From NCBI GenBank assembly GCA_905160935.1, contig CAJHZI010000240.1:1490501-1554500 (forward strand): 64,000 nucleotides of DNA. The letters run 5' to 3'. The position numbers were made by a program, and so were the translations under genes. This document shows positions 9,981 through 23,700 of this stretch, piece after piece. The DNA comes from Enchytraeus crypticus (Eukaryota > Annelida > Clitellata > Enchytraeida > Enchytraeidae). The notes under the pieces are model-generated. The model did not search any database and was not told the DNA's origin. It worked only from the letters and a program-made list of their open reading frames with translations. Each line of letters opens with the position of its first letter. The stretch's first letter is position 1.

Positions 9981-12900
9981 CTTCTGTGATATTTAGCAGA
10001 TGCAAAATTGATATAATATTACGGTATCACCTCTCGCGTCTTAAAATAAGAATCAATAGATATGACAAGTGTTCTAAATATTTTCCTTTGTATCTAGCTC
10101 TCGGAATTTTTTAATGAAAAAAAGTTATAATTGCTATCTTGTGAAATTATAACAATAAAATAACTGTTTAATTCAAGAGAGCCTAGCTGAAGACAAGCAA
10201 GAACACTGGGACATTTGACTCCTGCAAGGCTCTCAATCAAATGTTGTTTCTTCATATCACATGTGTCAGTCTGCTCACCAATTGCAGATGTCGACGTTGA
10301 ATTCTTTGAAATCACTCAAGGAGATAACTATGGGACGCTCTCAGCTTTCTAAATAAAGTCCTTTAATCTTCTAATATAGGTCAAATGTATTATTTGTCTC
10401 GTAATATTTTTATTCTCCAGCATTTTTACATTTACTTCTAAGAGATCGCTCAAGCACCACGATACAGCTCGTTTGAGTTTACGATATGTTCTCCATGTCG
10501 ATAGGAAACACGTACAAGGGTGCCAACTGGTACAAATCCATTATCCAGATAATGTTTCATTTTCCTTTCTCTTTTTTGCAAGTGGCTTATCTATTGGCCG
10601 TAGTGAAACATAAATTTATTTTCAAGATTATAAAACTCACACACGCGACACTGGAACAAAATATAAATTTTATGAATTGGATTAAATGTTATGTCGTTAT
10701 CAAATCAATTAAAAGCAATGTAGAATATGGACACATGTAGCAAGTAAAACGAAAGGCCTAAATAATCGACTACTATTTTCTATGAATGTAAAAATATTTA
10801 CACCAAAAGTAAAGTAGTAACAAAAGCATTGATTATTAATTGATAGTGAACACAAGGAGTCAAAATATAAAAAGGGGCAAACTATAACTCTTGAGACTGT
10901 GTCAAATGAAGAAGAGTAGGGAACGCCATTCTCAAAAGAAATGTTAATTAAATTAAAGAACAATAAATCACCATACTTAAATTGAGTACATTCTATACAT
11001 TACTTGTAAATAGGATCTCTGAATTTCGTGGCTAACACACGTTTGATAATTGATATCTTGTAAAAATAATAACATTGTTATTTCCAATCACTTAGAATTA
11101 GCTGCAAAATGTATAAGCACACTTTCAATATTCATGCACTTGTGTTCCTGCTCCTTTGGCAAGTTCAAGGCATACATCTATTTAAAAGCTATGATGCCAA
11201 GTTCAATGTACTTGAAAGGAGCTACGCCAAGTTCAATGTACTTGAAAGAAGTTATCAGAGACGGTCTAGCTGGATATCGAACTTGAGGGGTTCTACCTAC
11301 AATCAATGAAGGCAAGCGCGCAAGCCACTGTGCCATTCAATCGGTCCTGCTCATTGTCTTATATCATACTCGTCGATGAGAACTCCATTGAGCAAAAAGT
11401 TGATTTCATAGCATCATTATCATAACATACCCTTACATAAAAATTAGACTTCAGCAGTTTTTGATAGAATCTATCTATATCTTATTTAATCGTTTACAAC
11501 GAAACGTAAAGTTTTTAAATGATCTACAGTTACATTAAGTAACAGAAATTCCATCCACAAATGTTGAAATTATAAAGGACAAATTTAGACTATATATAAT
11601 TAACTAACTCAGTCAAATATATAAATTTGAACAACTCAAATCAATATATTTCTCAAATAAAATTATAAAATTTCTTTCCAAAATGATACACCAATTTCCA
11701 AAAAATAAAATAACAAAACATTTGAACGCTTAAATGTTGAAAAGTCATGCTGAACACAGAAAAGATAATTGATAGCGGATGGTAACAAACAAGCAAATAA
11801 CTATTTGGTCCCAAATTACAAACAATTAATATCAATAAAATGGCTCTTAACACTACAGTTCTGCAATTAAAAGAAAATAAAATAAAATGCAATAAAATAT
11901 GTTGTCAAAATATTGCAATATAAAAATAGAGTTTATTAGTTATCAGTGTTAAGTGAATAATGCCACTACAACTACAAGGCACAATAAATCCCACACTCGA
12001 TTTCAAAATATCCTGAAATTTCTTAACTGTTTACACCGAGCCATTAGAATCTGCAGTAAATTATGAACATTTCACTATTCAATTAATACGAATGAACCAG
12101 CTCTCTGGTTATTCTACAGAATCTGACGACTTTATGAGACAGCGCAATGCAAATGGCAGTTTAAATTGTGGAATTTGGGTATATAACAGAAGGAGTGACA
12201 AATAGGAGTTCTTAAATAAGACAATTTATTATTCCAAATTACTGGCATGCCAATTAGCGGTGTAAGAGTTTAAATAATAATTAAAACCAACAGATTTTAA
12301 AAAATCCGTTATTCTGGGAAGTTTCACTGAGTCTGTGGTAGCATTGGTAGCTAGTATAAATATATGTAGTATCAAAACCACAAACACTTTCATATGCTAT
12401 CGACTAAAAAGATGATACGATAAATATTATATACTAATTCTTTGTACTAAATTACTAGCTAAAGAATAACTCATACTCATGCATGTAGATATATTTATTT
12501 TATCGATATAGTACAAAGAACATTTTGAGCATATCAGCTTAACAGTATGTCAGTAACAATTAATCTATGTAATAAAAATTAAAATTTCTAAACACAAGTC
12601 ACCTTAAAAATCTTGTAAGAATTTACACTAGAATCTTGTCATGATAGATAAAAAGACACACCAGATCATTGGAGTATACAATAAAACGAAAAGTGTCAAA
12701 TGAAAATCTCATATTTCTTAACTCATAATTCAACGGAACACATATTTATAACAATACGATCATTTAGGATAATAACTAATATTTTCAATTCTATGTTTAA
12801 ATCGGTATTGAACTTCAGGATTTTCCAATTACTGATCCGATTACGCATTCTAATTCTACAATTTAATAGTAACTTTAATGTTCCTAGATTGGGCCGTTCA

Positions 12901-13805
12901 TAATACCATGACGTTAACTAAGTGTTAATATTATAGAGCTGATTCGACATAAAAAGTAAAAAAGTATTTCTTTATGATACGAGATTCTTAGCTAATATAT
13001 AAAACAAAACAAACCTGAAATGCGAGGGAGAATTAACATTCACATGATTCAATTTAATGCAATATTATTAATTTATTCTAGTACAGTTCACAATCAAGTT
13101 ACCACTTTGAAATCAATCTAAATCAATCCGTCAAATTATATTTGAATCTACATTATTGATTTTGTTACTATTACAAAGTTACGCTATGTTTATATATTTC
13201 ACATCCAATATTTAAAAATTATGATCCTAAGACATTTTATTCTAAAAGAGAATAGAGCAAAAAAAGTTAACTGCCAAGAAGAACTTATAATAAAAACCTT
13301 CAAACACATTACACTTATAAAAATAAATGCAAGGAATTCATATTATCACTCCTGAAAAATGAAATGGAAGGAATTCATATTAACATTTATAAAACAGACA
13401 AGTAAAATGTAGTGTAGCTCATGATTATTTATGAAAAATAAAATATAATGAATTTGGCTTTCACATTACTAAACTGCCAAATTAACATTAAAATATAAGG
13501 AAAATAGTATGAAAGGAACTCAATGGCATAAGGAAGTTTAGTTAAATATTCTTGAAATAAATAATTTAAAGAATACTATAGCGCACTATAATGATGCTTA
13601 TTTAAAACGTTATGTACAGATAGCGGAACACACAACGAAGACAGAATCAAGCCACAATCGAATAGACAAGGAAGATCAATATCGAAATGATATTTTTTTA
13701 CTTACAACAAAACTCGAAAAGAAGCTTCAATAACACCTGAAATTTTAAAATTATGGACTCATAAAACATTCCCCTTCCTAAAATTTTCATCTGCATGCTT
13801 TCAGA

Positions 13806-13822
13806 TTTATTTAATCTTTATT
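13806..13822 (-). promoter_or_regulatory. Probable polyadenylation signals of the calpain gene
   Basis: Two AATAAA hexamers on the minus strand (13811-13806 and 13822-13817) lie about 80-95 bases beyond the calpain stop codon, in the expected orientation. The cleavage site cannot be placed. Confidence 0.55.
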
Positions 13823-13899
13823 TTCGTCAACTTTTCATCAAATCAGATCTGTAGAGTTCTAAATTTAGTACCCCTCCCCTCTAACACCAGGCGACCCCT

Positions 13900-16800
13900 C
13901 TAGAGACCGGCTAGATTATGGTCGGTGCTGACCGTCACGAGGATTCTGCCGGGGGCGACGTTGTTCATGTCCTTGGTCTTGAGGGGCAGATCGACGGGCT
14001 GGTCCCTGCAGTCCTGGGCGGCGATGTAGACCTGACGACCCAGGAATTCGTCGAACCCTACAGCGCTGCAGAACACCTGGCGAATAAACAGAAATGCTTT
14101 GATTTTAGTCTTTAATATGTGATAACTCTCTCTAGTGTTCGGCTAATCGGCAGGTCCAATAAAACTCTTAAAGTTCGGAACAAGCATTAAAATATATTAC
14201 TAGTATCATGAGCATTACAAGCACATTACAAGCACATTACAAGCACATTACAAGCGTATTACAAGCAGTATGAGCATTACAAGCACATTACAAGCACATT
14301 ACAAGCGTATTACAAGCAGTATGAGCATTACAAGCACATTACAAGCACATTACAAGCGTATTACAAGCAGTATGAGCATTACAAGCACATTACAAGCACA
14401 TTACAAGCGTATTACAAGCAGTATGAGCATTACAAATACATTACAAGCACATTACAAGCGTATTACAAGCAGTATGAGCATTACAAGCACATTACAAGCG
14501 TATTACAAGCAGTATGAGCATTACAAGCACATTACAAGCGTATTACAAGCAGTATGAGCATTACAAGCACATTACAAGCGTATTACAAGCAGTATGAGCA
14601 TTACAAGCACATTACAAGCACATTACAAGCGTATTACAAGCAGTATGAGCATTACAAGCACATTACAAGCACATTACAAGCGTATTACAAGCAGTATGAG
14701 CATTACAAGCACATTACAAGCACATTACAAGCGTATTACAAGCAGTATGAGCATTACAAATACATTACAAGCACATTACAAGCGTATTACAAGCAGTATG
14801 AGCATTACAAATACATTACAAGCACATTACAAGCGTATTACAAGCAGTATGAGCATTACAAATACATTACAAGCACATTACAAGCGTATTACAAGCAGTA
14901 TGAGCATTACAAATACATTATAAGCACATTACAAGCGTATTACAAGCAGTATGAGCATTACAAATACATTACAAGCACATTACAAGCGTATTACAAGCAG
15001 TATGAGCATTACAAATACATTACAAGCACATTACAAGCGTATTACAAGCAGTATGAGCATTACAAATACATTACAAGCACATTACAAGCGTATTACAAGC
15101 AGTATGAGCATTACAAATACATTACAAGCACATTACAAGCGTATTACAAGCAGTATGAGCATTACAAATACATTACAAGCACATTACAAGCGTATTACAA
15201 GCAGTATGAGCATTACAAGCACATTACAAGCACATTACAAGCGTATTACAAGCAGTATGAGCATTACAAATACATTACAAGCACATTACAAGCGTATTAC
15301 AAGCAGTATGAGCATTACAAATACATTACAAGCACATTACAAGCGTATTACAAGCAGTATGAGCATTACAAATACATTACAAGCACATTACAAGCGTATT
15401 ACAAGCAGTATGAGCATTACAAATACATTACAAGCACATTACAAGCGTATTACAAGCAGTATGAGCATTACAAATACATTACAAGCACATTACAAGCGTA
15501 TTACAAGCAGTATGAGCATTACAAATACATTACAAGCACATTACAAGCGTATTACAAGCAGTATGAGCATTACAAATACATTACAAGCACATTACAAGCG
15601 TATTACAAGCAGTATGAGCATTACAAATACATTACAAGCACATTACAAGCGTATTACAAGCAGTATGAGCATTACAAGCACATTACAAGCACATTACAAG
15701 CGTATTACAAGCAGTATGAGCATTACAAGCACATTACAAGCACATTACAAGCGTATTACAAGCAGTATGAGCATTACAAATACATTACAAGCACATTACA
15801 AGCGTATTACAAGCAGTATGAGCATTACAAATACATTATAAGCACATTACAAGCATCATGAGCATTACAGGCACATTACAAGCGTATTACAAGCATTATG
15901 AGTATTACAAGCACACTACAAACACATTACTAGTACATTACTAGCACAGTACAAGCATTACAAGCACATTACGAGCACATTACAAGCATTACAATCACAT
16001 CACTAGCACATTACAAGCATTACAAGCACATTACTAGCACTAGCACATTACATGCTTTACAAACACATTACAAGCATTATGAGCTTTACCAGCACATTAC
16101 TAGTACCTCACAAGCATTACAAACATATTACTTAGTATCTATAACCAAGACTAGCATAATATATATGAATGATTACAAATAAAATTATAAGCAACAATAG
16201 CAAGCAAAAGCTCCACGACGTAGCAGTTATGAAAGGCAATGAGGCATGGGCCATGAAGTCTGGGTTCTAATACCAGTCGCGTCAAACAAAGAATTTCCAT
16301 TTGTCACAGATTACCGTATAGTTCTGCATTCTCATCTTTTCAGTGGTCGCCCTTACGTGGTCGACTTTAAGTGGTCTCCTTTAAGAGGTCTCCTTTCTCC
16401 TTTAAGAGGTCACTTTTTAGTGGTCGCCCTTAAGAGATCGCCTTTCTGTGGTCGACTTTTAGAGCTCAACTGCCGCAGACAGCACAGATTTCATTGACGA
16501 TTCTTCACAATTAAAGAACAGCGGAGAACTCACAATTGACTGTGTGACCAGTGAGCTGCGTTGTATACAAAGATATCAGCTCCTTTATGTAACTTCCTCT
16601 GCTATGCTTGTTCTTTCTATTTGTCTCTATCTTAAATCGCAGCCTTTAGCAAGCGCGGCAAATAACTTACATCGACGGTTATGGTTTTCTGGACCGGCCT
16701 CTTACGATAGAAGACGGCGGAACAGTTCCACTCGGGGGCCGCGGTGCCCTTGACAATGGGCGTGCGAACCTTTTGCCCCTCACACGTGATCACGCAGTAA

Positions 16801-17662
16801 GCATCGATATCTGAGCGACAAAAACACAAGAAGAATTTATTAACAACAACAACAATTAGAGTGCTACAGTCATCAATGCCAACATCGAGCACTATTGAGT
16901 CAAAATCAAGCCGGCGAGCAAAAAGATGGTCCAAAAAAGGTGAAAATTCCAAAATCCATAAAATTAGTACAAAGTATTATAGTAATACTGTTAGTGCCAT
17001 TTAGTAGCCAATTATTATTAGCAGCTCCCTGTCAGACACTTAAAAATAGAACTAGTCGTCATCATCCCCTAAATCCTATTTCAACTATGGTCGGGATAAT
17101 AATAGATCTTCCAAGTTTCCCATTTGTATTAGAAAATTGTTAGCAATTTCTGAAGACTAGAGGCATACCAACCGAATGCCCTTTCTGAAGTTGGTAATGA
17201 ATAGAAAGAGTACGAACAGAAATGTATTTATTGGTTAATTGTTCTGAAAATTATTCTCAGAGTATTGGGCTAAGCAATTAAGTTTTCGAAACCCGTAATT
17301 AACCAATATTTTAATAATTATTAACAGGGACTCAAACAGCAAGCAATACCGTGGTTTATCAATCCTGTGTTTAGTTATTGAATAAAGACATACTCACTGC
17401 AGAGACTAAATAAGCCAACATCAAGTAAGCATAGCTTTTAAAAACTTTTTATAGTCTTCATTTCGTCAGACTGCCGCAACTAATAAAACTGTAATTACTG
17501 TCCTGCCTAGTAAATATATCAATGAAGGAATGAGCCCAAGATTTGCATATATATGTCAACACGCCGCTTTAATCAGACACTTAATTATTCTATCAAGCTA
17601 CACTCCGGGTAACTCAGCCCAAGATAAAAATACTAATAGCAATAAATATATATATATATATA

Positions 17663-17731
<69 letters not shown>

Positions 17732-20700
17732 GAAAGATATATTATACACGTAATTTTAGGCCGATATCTATAATTAATATATCAAAATTAGCAGTAGCAA
17801 TATGTGAAATAAATTAACACAATAGAGCGATTCATAAACTAGCAATCATAGTACAGTACTCGTAGTCTTGTTCTTCCTCTCCAACCCGACAGCCTTGACA
17901 ATCTTGATCTGAGTGACGCAGACAGGATCACGACAGGCGGGCAAACAACTACAACATGACGAGGGCTTCGGTGCGTCCAGCGTCAACTCCCTGGCACAAC
18001 AACAATTAGGCACATAAATAAATAGGCACAGGCACAACAATTGCGCACATAAATAAGGACAGCAATTGCGCACAAAAATAGATTGGCACAATAATTAGGC
18101 ACACATATAAATAGGCACAACAATTAGGCACATAAATAAATAGGCTCAGGCACAACAATTAGGCACATAAATAAATAGGTACGACAATTAGGCACATAAA
18201 TAAATAGGCACAACAATTGCGCACATAAGAAGCTTAACAATAAAAAGCTGATAAAGCTAATGTTAAAGTCTGTTTTCTCACTCGAAAGCGATATCAGTGA
18301 CGGTCGATAAAAGAATTTGAACCCCACACGTACTGATCCGCGGTTGAATAACTTACCGACATCGCCACAGGCTGCAGCCACATCGCCACTGGCTCCAGCC
18401 ATATATAGAGGCATAAGAAAATAATATGCTCATATATAGAGGCATCAGGAAATCTATAGAATAGACGTCTACTTCAGATTTCCTTATGCCTCTATATAGA
18501 TATCATCTATATAGCAAAGATGTGTTTGATGTCATGCTGAAGAATGGGACGTTAAATAACTTAGATAGATATTAGATATAAGATTAAATTTATTAATCAT
18601 ATTTGTTATAATCCCCGTGTTGTGCTCGGGTGTGGTTGGACCACTGCACAATAGGGCAACCGCAAACAATCCGCCGCGAGTATGTAAGAGGCTACTAAAG
18701 GCAGGAGCTGAGGATGGCAAGAGGGGATCCACCTCACCATGAAATATTTTCTTTCAGGATTAAATGGTAATTAATCCACCTAACTGAGGAAGGCAACGGG
18801 AAACCACCTCGGAAGCCATATTTTTCCCGAGCTATAGGCTACATAAGGTATGGATAAGGCATAGACTTTGTAAAGGGATTAACTTGTTGATCTAAGGAGT
18901 GCTCTTATGGAGAGAGAAAACAGACTTTGAGTATGAATATGTACCTTGAACCTGCCACTTGGCAGTGCACTGAAGAAGGAGAAGAGATTTGTTATAAATT
19001 AATTATGAATTAGTTAATTGTTATAAATTTGTTCTCAGTGTCAAAGAATATCACAGGAATTTTTCCAACATATCACAGAGCCAGTGTCATTTTGATGATC
19101 TTGATGCAAAACCAGCATTGTTAAGTAATATAGATATCCAATGTAGAATGTCTCAACGGTGTGGTGGTTAGATACGTCAGGTAACGTCATGAAGTTGTAA
19201 ATGATACATCCTAAGGTGACCTGAATTCTCGTGGGTTCGATTCCCGGCCGCGCTGATCTGAGTGTAAAATCTCGGACATTCACAGGACTGGTTATGCGGA
19301 AATGGAAATAAATCGTCTAACAGTTTAAACACCTGATACTAAAAGTGCTAGATATCAGCATGGTTGATCATTTCATTACACTACGTGTTAGCTAATATTA
19401 TTTATCCATACTTAGCAGAGCTCGATGAAGAAGTGTAGAGTCTAATGAGGAACTCTCCACTCAGGCCCGGCTCAAACGTGCACGGCACGGCGAGGTAGCG
19501 TCCTAACGGCAGAACCTTGCGCAACAGCATGCTACGACTGTTGCGAAACACCGAGGAGCCCATCACAGTGGGCATCGTGTGCACGCGGTACATCCGGTTA
19601 ACCTCCACCTACAGCGTGCAGGCAAATACAACTACAGCGTGCAGACAAATAAAACGACAGCGTGCAGACAAATAAAACGACAGCGTGCAGACAAATAAAA
19701 CTACAGCGTGCAGACAAATACATCTACAGCATGCAGACAAATAAAACTACAGCGTGCAGACAAATACATGTACAGTGAGCAGACAAATGCATCTACAGCG
19801 TGCAGACAAATAAAACTACAGCGTGCAGACAAATAAAACTATAGCATGCAGACAAATACAACTACAGCGTGCAGGCAAATACAACTACAGCGTGCAGACA
19901 AATACAACTACAGTGTGCAGACAAATACAACTACAGTGTGCCGACAAATACAACTACAGCATGCAGACAAATACAAATACAAATATATACTAAGACAAAC
20001 ATACATACTAAGACAAATACAACTACAGTGTGCAGACAAATACAAATATATACTAAGACAAACATACATACTAAGATAAATACAACTACAGTGTGCAGAC
20101 AAATACAACTACAGCGTGCAGACAAATACAACTACAGCGTGCAGACAAATACAAATACAAATATATACTAAGACAAACATACATACTAAGACAAATACAA
20201 CTACAGTGTGCAGACAAATTCACCAACATTGTACAGACAAATACACAAACAATAAGCAAATAAACTAATAAAGTCTAGTACTCGTAATACACGACTATCA
20301 TATATTATAATTCATTAAATTAAATTAAGTTAATTATTCATATCTATTTTATATCAATTTAACATCACTATTGAGACTGGACATCTACAGCTTTGAGCAG
20401 ATTAAAGGCTATGGAGACTAAATCCTTGTTTGACGTCGGTTATCTGCTGCTCCACAATGACCGGAAGAGCACAAGAGTTGTATCCTTATACCCATTAATC
20501 TGCTGTCGGACAACTAACCAAACTGCTATCAGCGCAGTTTATTCAGTTACTTATTAATTTATCAGTCATATGAACAGTGTTGTGCTCAGGTGTGGTTGGA
20601 CCACTGCAGAATTGGGCAACCGCAAACAATCCGCCGCGAGTACGTAAGAGGCGACTAAAGGCAGGAGCTGAGGATGGCAAGAGGGGACCCACCTCACCAT

Positions 20701-23700
20701 GAAATATTTTCTTCCAGGACTAAATGGTAATTAATCCACCTAACTGAGGAAGGCAACGGGAAACCACCTCGGAAGCCATATTTTTCACGAGCTATAACTA
20801 CATAAGGTATGGATAAGGCATAGACATTGTGAAGGGATTACCTTGTTGATCTAAGGAGCGTTCTTAAGGAACGAGAAGATAGACTGTGAGTATGAATATG
20901 TACCTTGAACCTGCCACTTGGCAGTGCACTAAAGAGAGATGAACAGTGAAAGAATTGAATAGGAGGAGTCTAATTCTATCTTCAGTGTAAATATAAGATT
21001 GCACAATTGCACACTTGTAAGTAAACTATGAAGAAGCGGAACTTTCATGTAAAATGTACGAAAGCTGAGACCTTGAGCAGTGTTACACCGATGGTCATCC
21101 TCTCCTCACCCTGACGGCGGGTCGATTTCTGAACAACCTGAATCAAAGCCTCGCTGCTGTCGTCAGTTATGTCAAACAGAAACTGTGAACATGAATACAA
21201 AATCAATACCTTATTAACTCCGTTAACGAATCAATCAATCAGAAATTTCTCACTAATTGACTCACTCAGTGACTCAACTTTTTCATTCAATCAATGAATC
21301 CATCAATCAACTGACAAGAATTCAAGCAAATCAATTACTACTGCGATTGTTAATTATTAATAGTATCTATGCAACTATTAAGAGTATTTTCCAATCAAAA
21401 CTTGCAGCTAGTAAAGGAAAATATAAAATTATCAACACTCAATAAGCAAGAGGCTATTGGTTCGAATTCAAACCGGACCATCCCAGACAGTATGATCTTT
21501 GACACAGAACAGATGTTATAGATCTACTTTCTACGTTATTCTATCCACAGCAGGAAGAGAATTATTACTAACCTGAGGGTTATTGAGATAGAAAACTTTT
21601 AATAAAATATCGGACATAGTAATAAACTTAGCTAAAAGTGAGATTATCCTAGACACATTCGTGAATAATTTAAATTTTTGTTTCTTCTATTAAAAGCCAA
21701 AAAGTATATTTTCACTTCAATTTTTAATATTCTTCATTTTTATTTAACGTTTATTAATATTACATTTTACTCTTCAAAAAGTGGCTAAAGAGATAGTGTC
21801 TATCAAAACCCATGGGGGGATTCAACCCCCAATCCCCCCTTGGCTACGCCATGAAGAAGACACAACATACCTGAGGGTTATTGAGGAAGGTGGCTTTGTT
21901 GTTGATGCAGCCTCCACCACGTCCTGGCGCAATCCACTCCGAGTGCATCAGCGCCTCGTGCCAGCGCTTGCTGAGGCTAAAGAAAGAAGTGTTCACAGTG
22001 TGACACACGGCCAGGTTGAGAAAGTAGCGACAGAAGTCTGCCAGCGTCATCCTATAGAGTAACAACAATAAAGCTGGTAAAGCTAACGTTAACGTCAGTT
22101 TACTCACTCGAAGCGATGTCAGTGACGGGCGAGCTCAGGATTTGAACCCTGCACATACTGACCCGCGATCGAATATCTTACCGACATCGTCATTGGCTCC
22201 AGCCATGAACTCTGACAATGAGAGGGAGAAGGTTAGCTTCACACAGTTAGGGTTACTATATAGTTCTAAAAAGTTGAATAATCAAATCGTTACGATATTA
22301 CAGAACAACTTAAATTCAAATGCAACACATTATAGAGTCGCTATTAAAATACTATATTTTAGCATTTTAAATTAAAATTAGAAATTGAAAAAGGATGAAG
22401 CCTCGACTAACCAAAACTCTCCATCGTCCTCAAACGTCAAGCCAATCTTATCTCGATCTCCTTTTGCGATCTTTGCCCACTCTGGTGATCTGTGGAAATA
22501 AAAATTCAGAGGGCAACCATATTTATATTCTTGTACTAATTTGCAGTTCTGAAATTGGCAGGTCAAGCTTCGTATATTTTCAGACACTGAGGAGTATTTA
22601 ATCATCTCACAGTGACGCAGCATCCGTATATTCCAATCCATAAACTATTGGTCAGTTGTTGTTGTTGTTGGCCTGTTAGGGATCATCATGAAGAGCTTGC
22701 TTCAAAAATCAAGATAAATCACACTACCATCATCATCATCCTCCCTTGAATCCCAGTTTAACCAGGGTCGGGATACAAATAGACTGTCTCAAATCCTCTC
22801 TGTCATACACCACACCACCAGCCAATCCCCTATTTGAGACTTTTCCATTCGTTTACATTTTTGTAGTAATTTCTGGAGCCTAGGCGCTCACCAACTGAAT
22901 GCCCTTTCTGACGTTGGTATGGATCTTAGTGCTTTAGTCGCCTTCTACGACATGTGCAGTCACCGGTTGGTCAATTCTTCGAACAACCCGGACACAGTAC
23001 GGGGAAAAATAGATCACACTACCATGATAGATAAATGACGAAATAATAAATCACAAATACTATAAATTGACAAAGTAAAGCCATCGTTTATAAAATCAGT
23101 AACGTTTAGCAAGTAGCCACAGACCCGTCACTAAATGCTCCTGTCCACTCTTTTCCACCCCAAGGATTTCTCAAGCGAATCATTGGAAGTTTCTCTCGAT
23201 TAAATATGTGGAATATTCCGGTGCCGGCGAGAGGAACTTTCTTCACAGCAGTCACGGAATACGCGTGACCCTTAATTAGCCCAACCTCCGTAGGTTGCTC
23301 CATTTCTTCTTCTTTCTTCGCCTACAACAGTAATTAGTGATTCTGATATGAATAAAAGTATCTGTAGAATGTTTATGATTTTATTACAGTAAGCTTATTC
23401 CTTAATGCAGCAATAATTCACATTCATACTTAGTTAAAAATAACTAAAGAAAAATTGCTTCTTAAATATTACTTGTGTTCATACATGATTCAATGCATAA
23501 GTAAAACAATATATAATTCAGAAAACTGTTAAATGATATTATTACTATGAAGCACTTGAGGATGAGGATGAAAGAGCAAAGTACATTGATAATCTCTTTT
23601 TTAAGTTGCATCTTCAATCTTGAATCTTTAAGTACTAATTTCAACTCTTCCTTAAGTCAGTTTTAACCAATGCAGCTTTAAATTTTATCCAGGCAGACAG

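Larger units (their letters stand above)
6664..13899. other. Intergenic region without recognisable gene
   Basis: This lies between the 5' end of FReD gene 1 and the 3' end of the calpain gene, both on the minus strand. It holds dispersed repeats and microsatellites, listed separately, in AT-rich unique sequence. Short open frames at 7855-8121 (+) and 10094-10315 (-) show no family motif I recognise and no convincing splice context. The stretch 10.3-13.8 kb is especially AT-rich and featureless. FReD gene 1's promoter should lie just above 6663; no clear core element was identified. Confidence 0.6.

Noticed and set aside
10094-10315. 73-codon minus-strand open frame
   Set aside because: Ordinary-looking composition but no family I recognise and no splice context; not supported as a gene.
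14270-15861. Long open frames (up to 435 codons) with 17-residue repeats
   Set aside because: The 51-bp unit is a multiple of three, so any stop-free unit gives a long frame in more than one register. It lies in a calpain intron and on the opposite strand.
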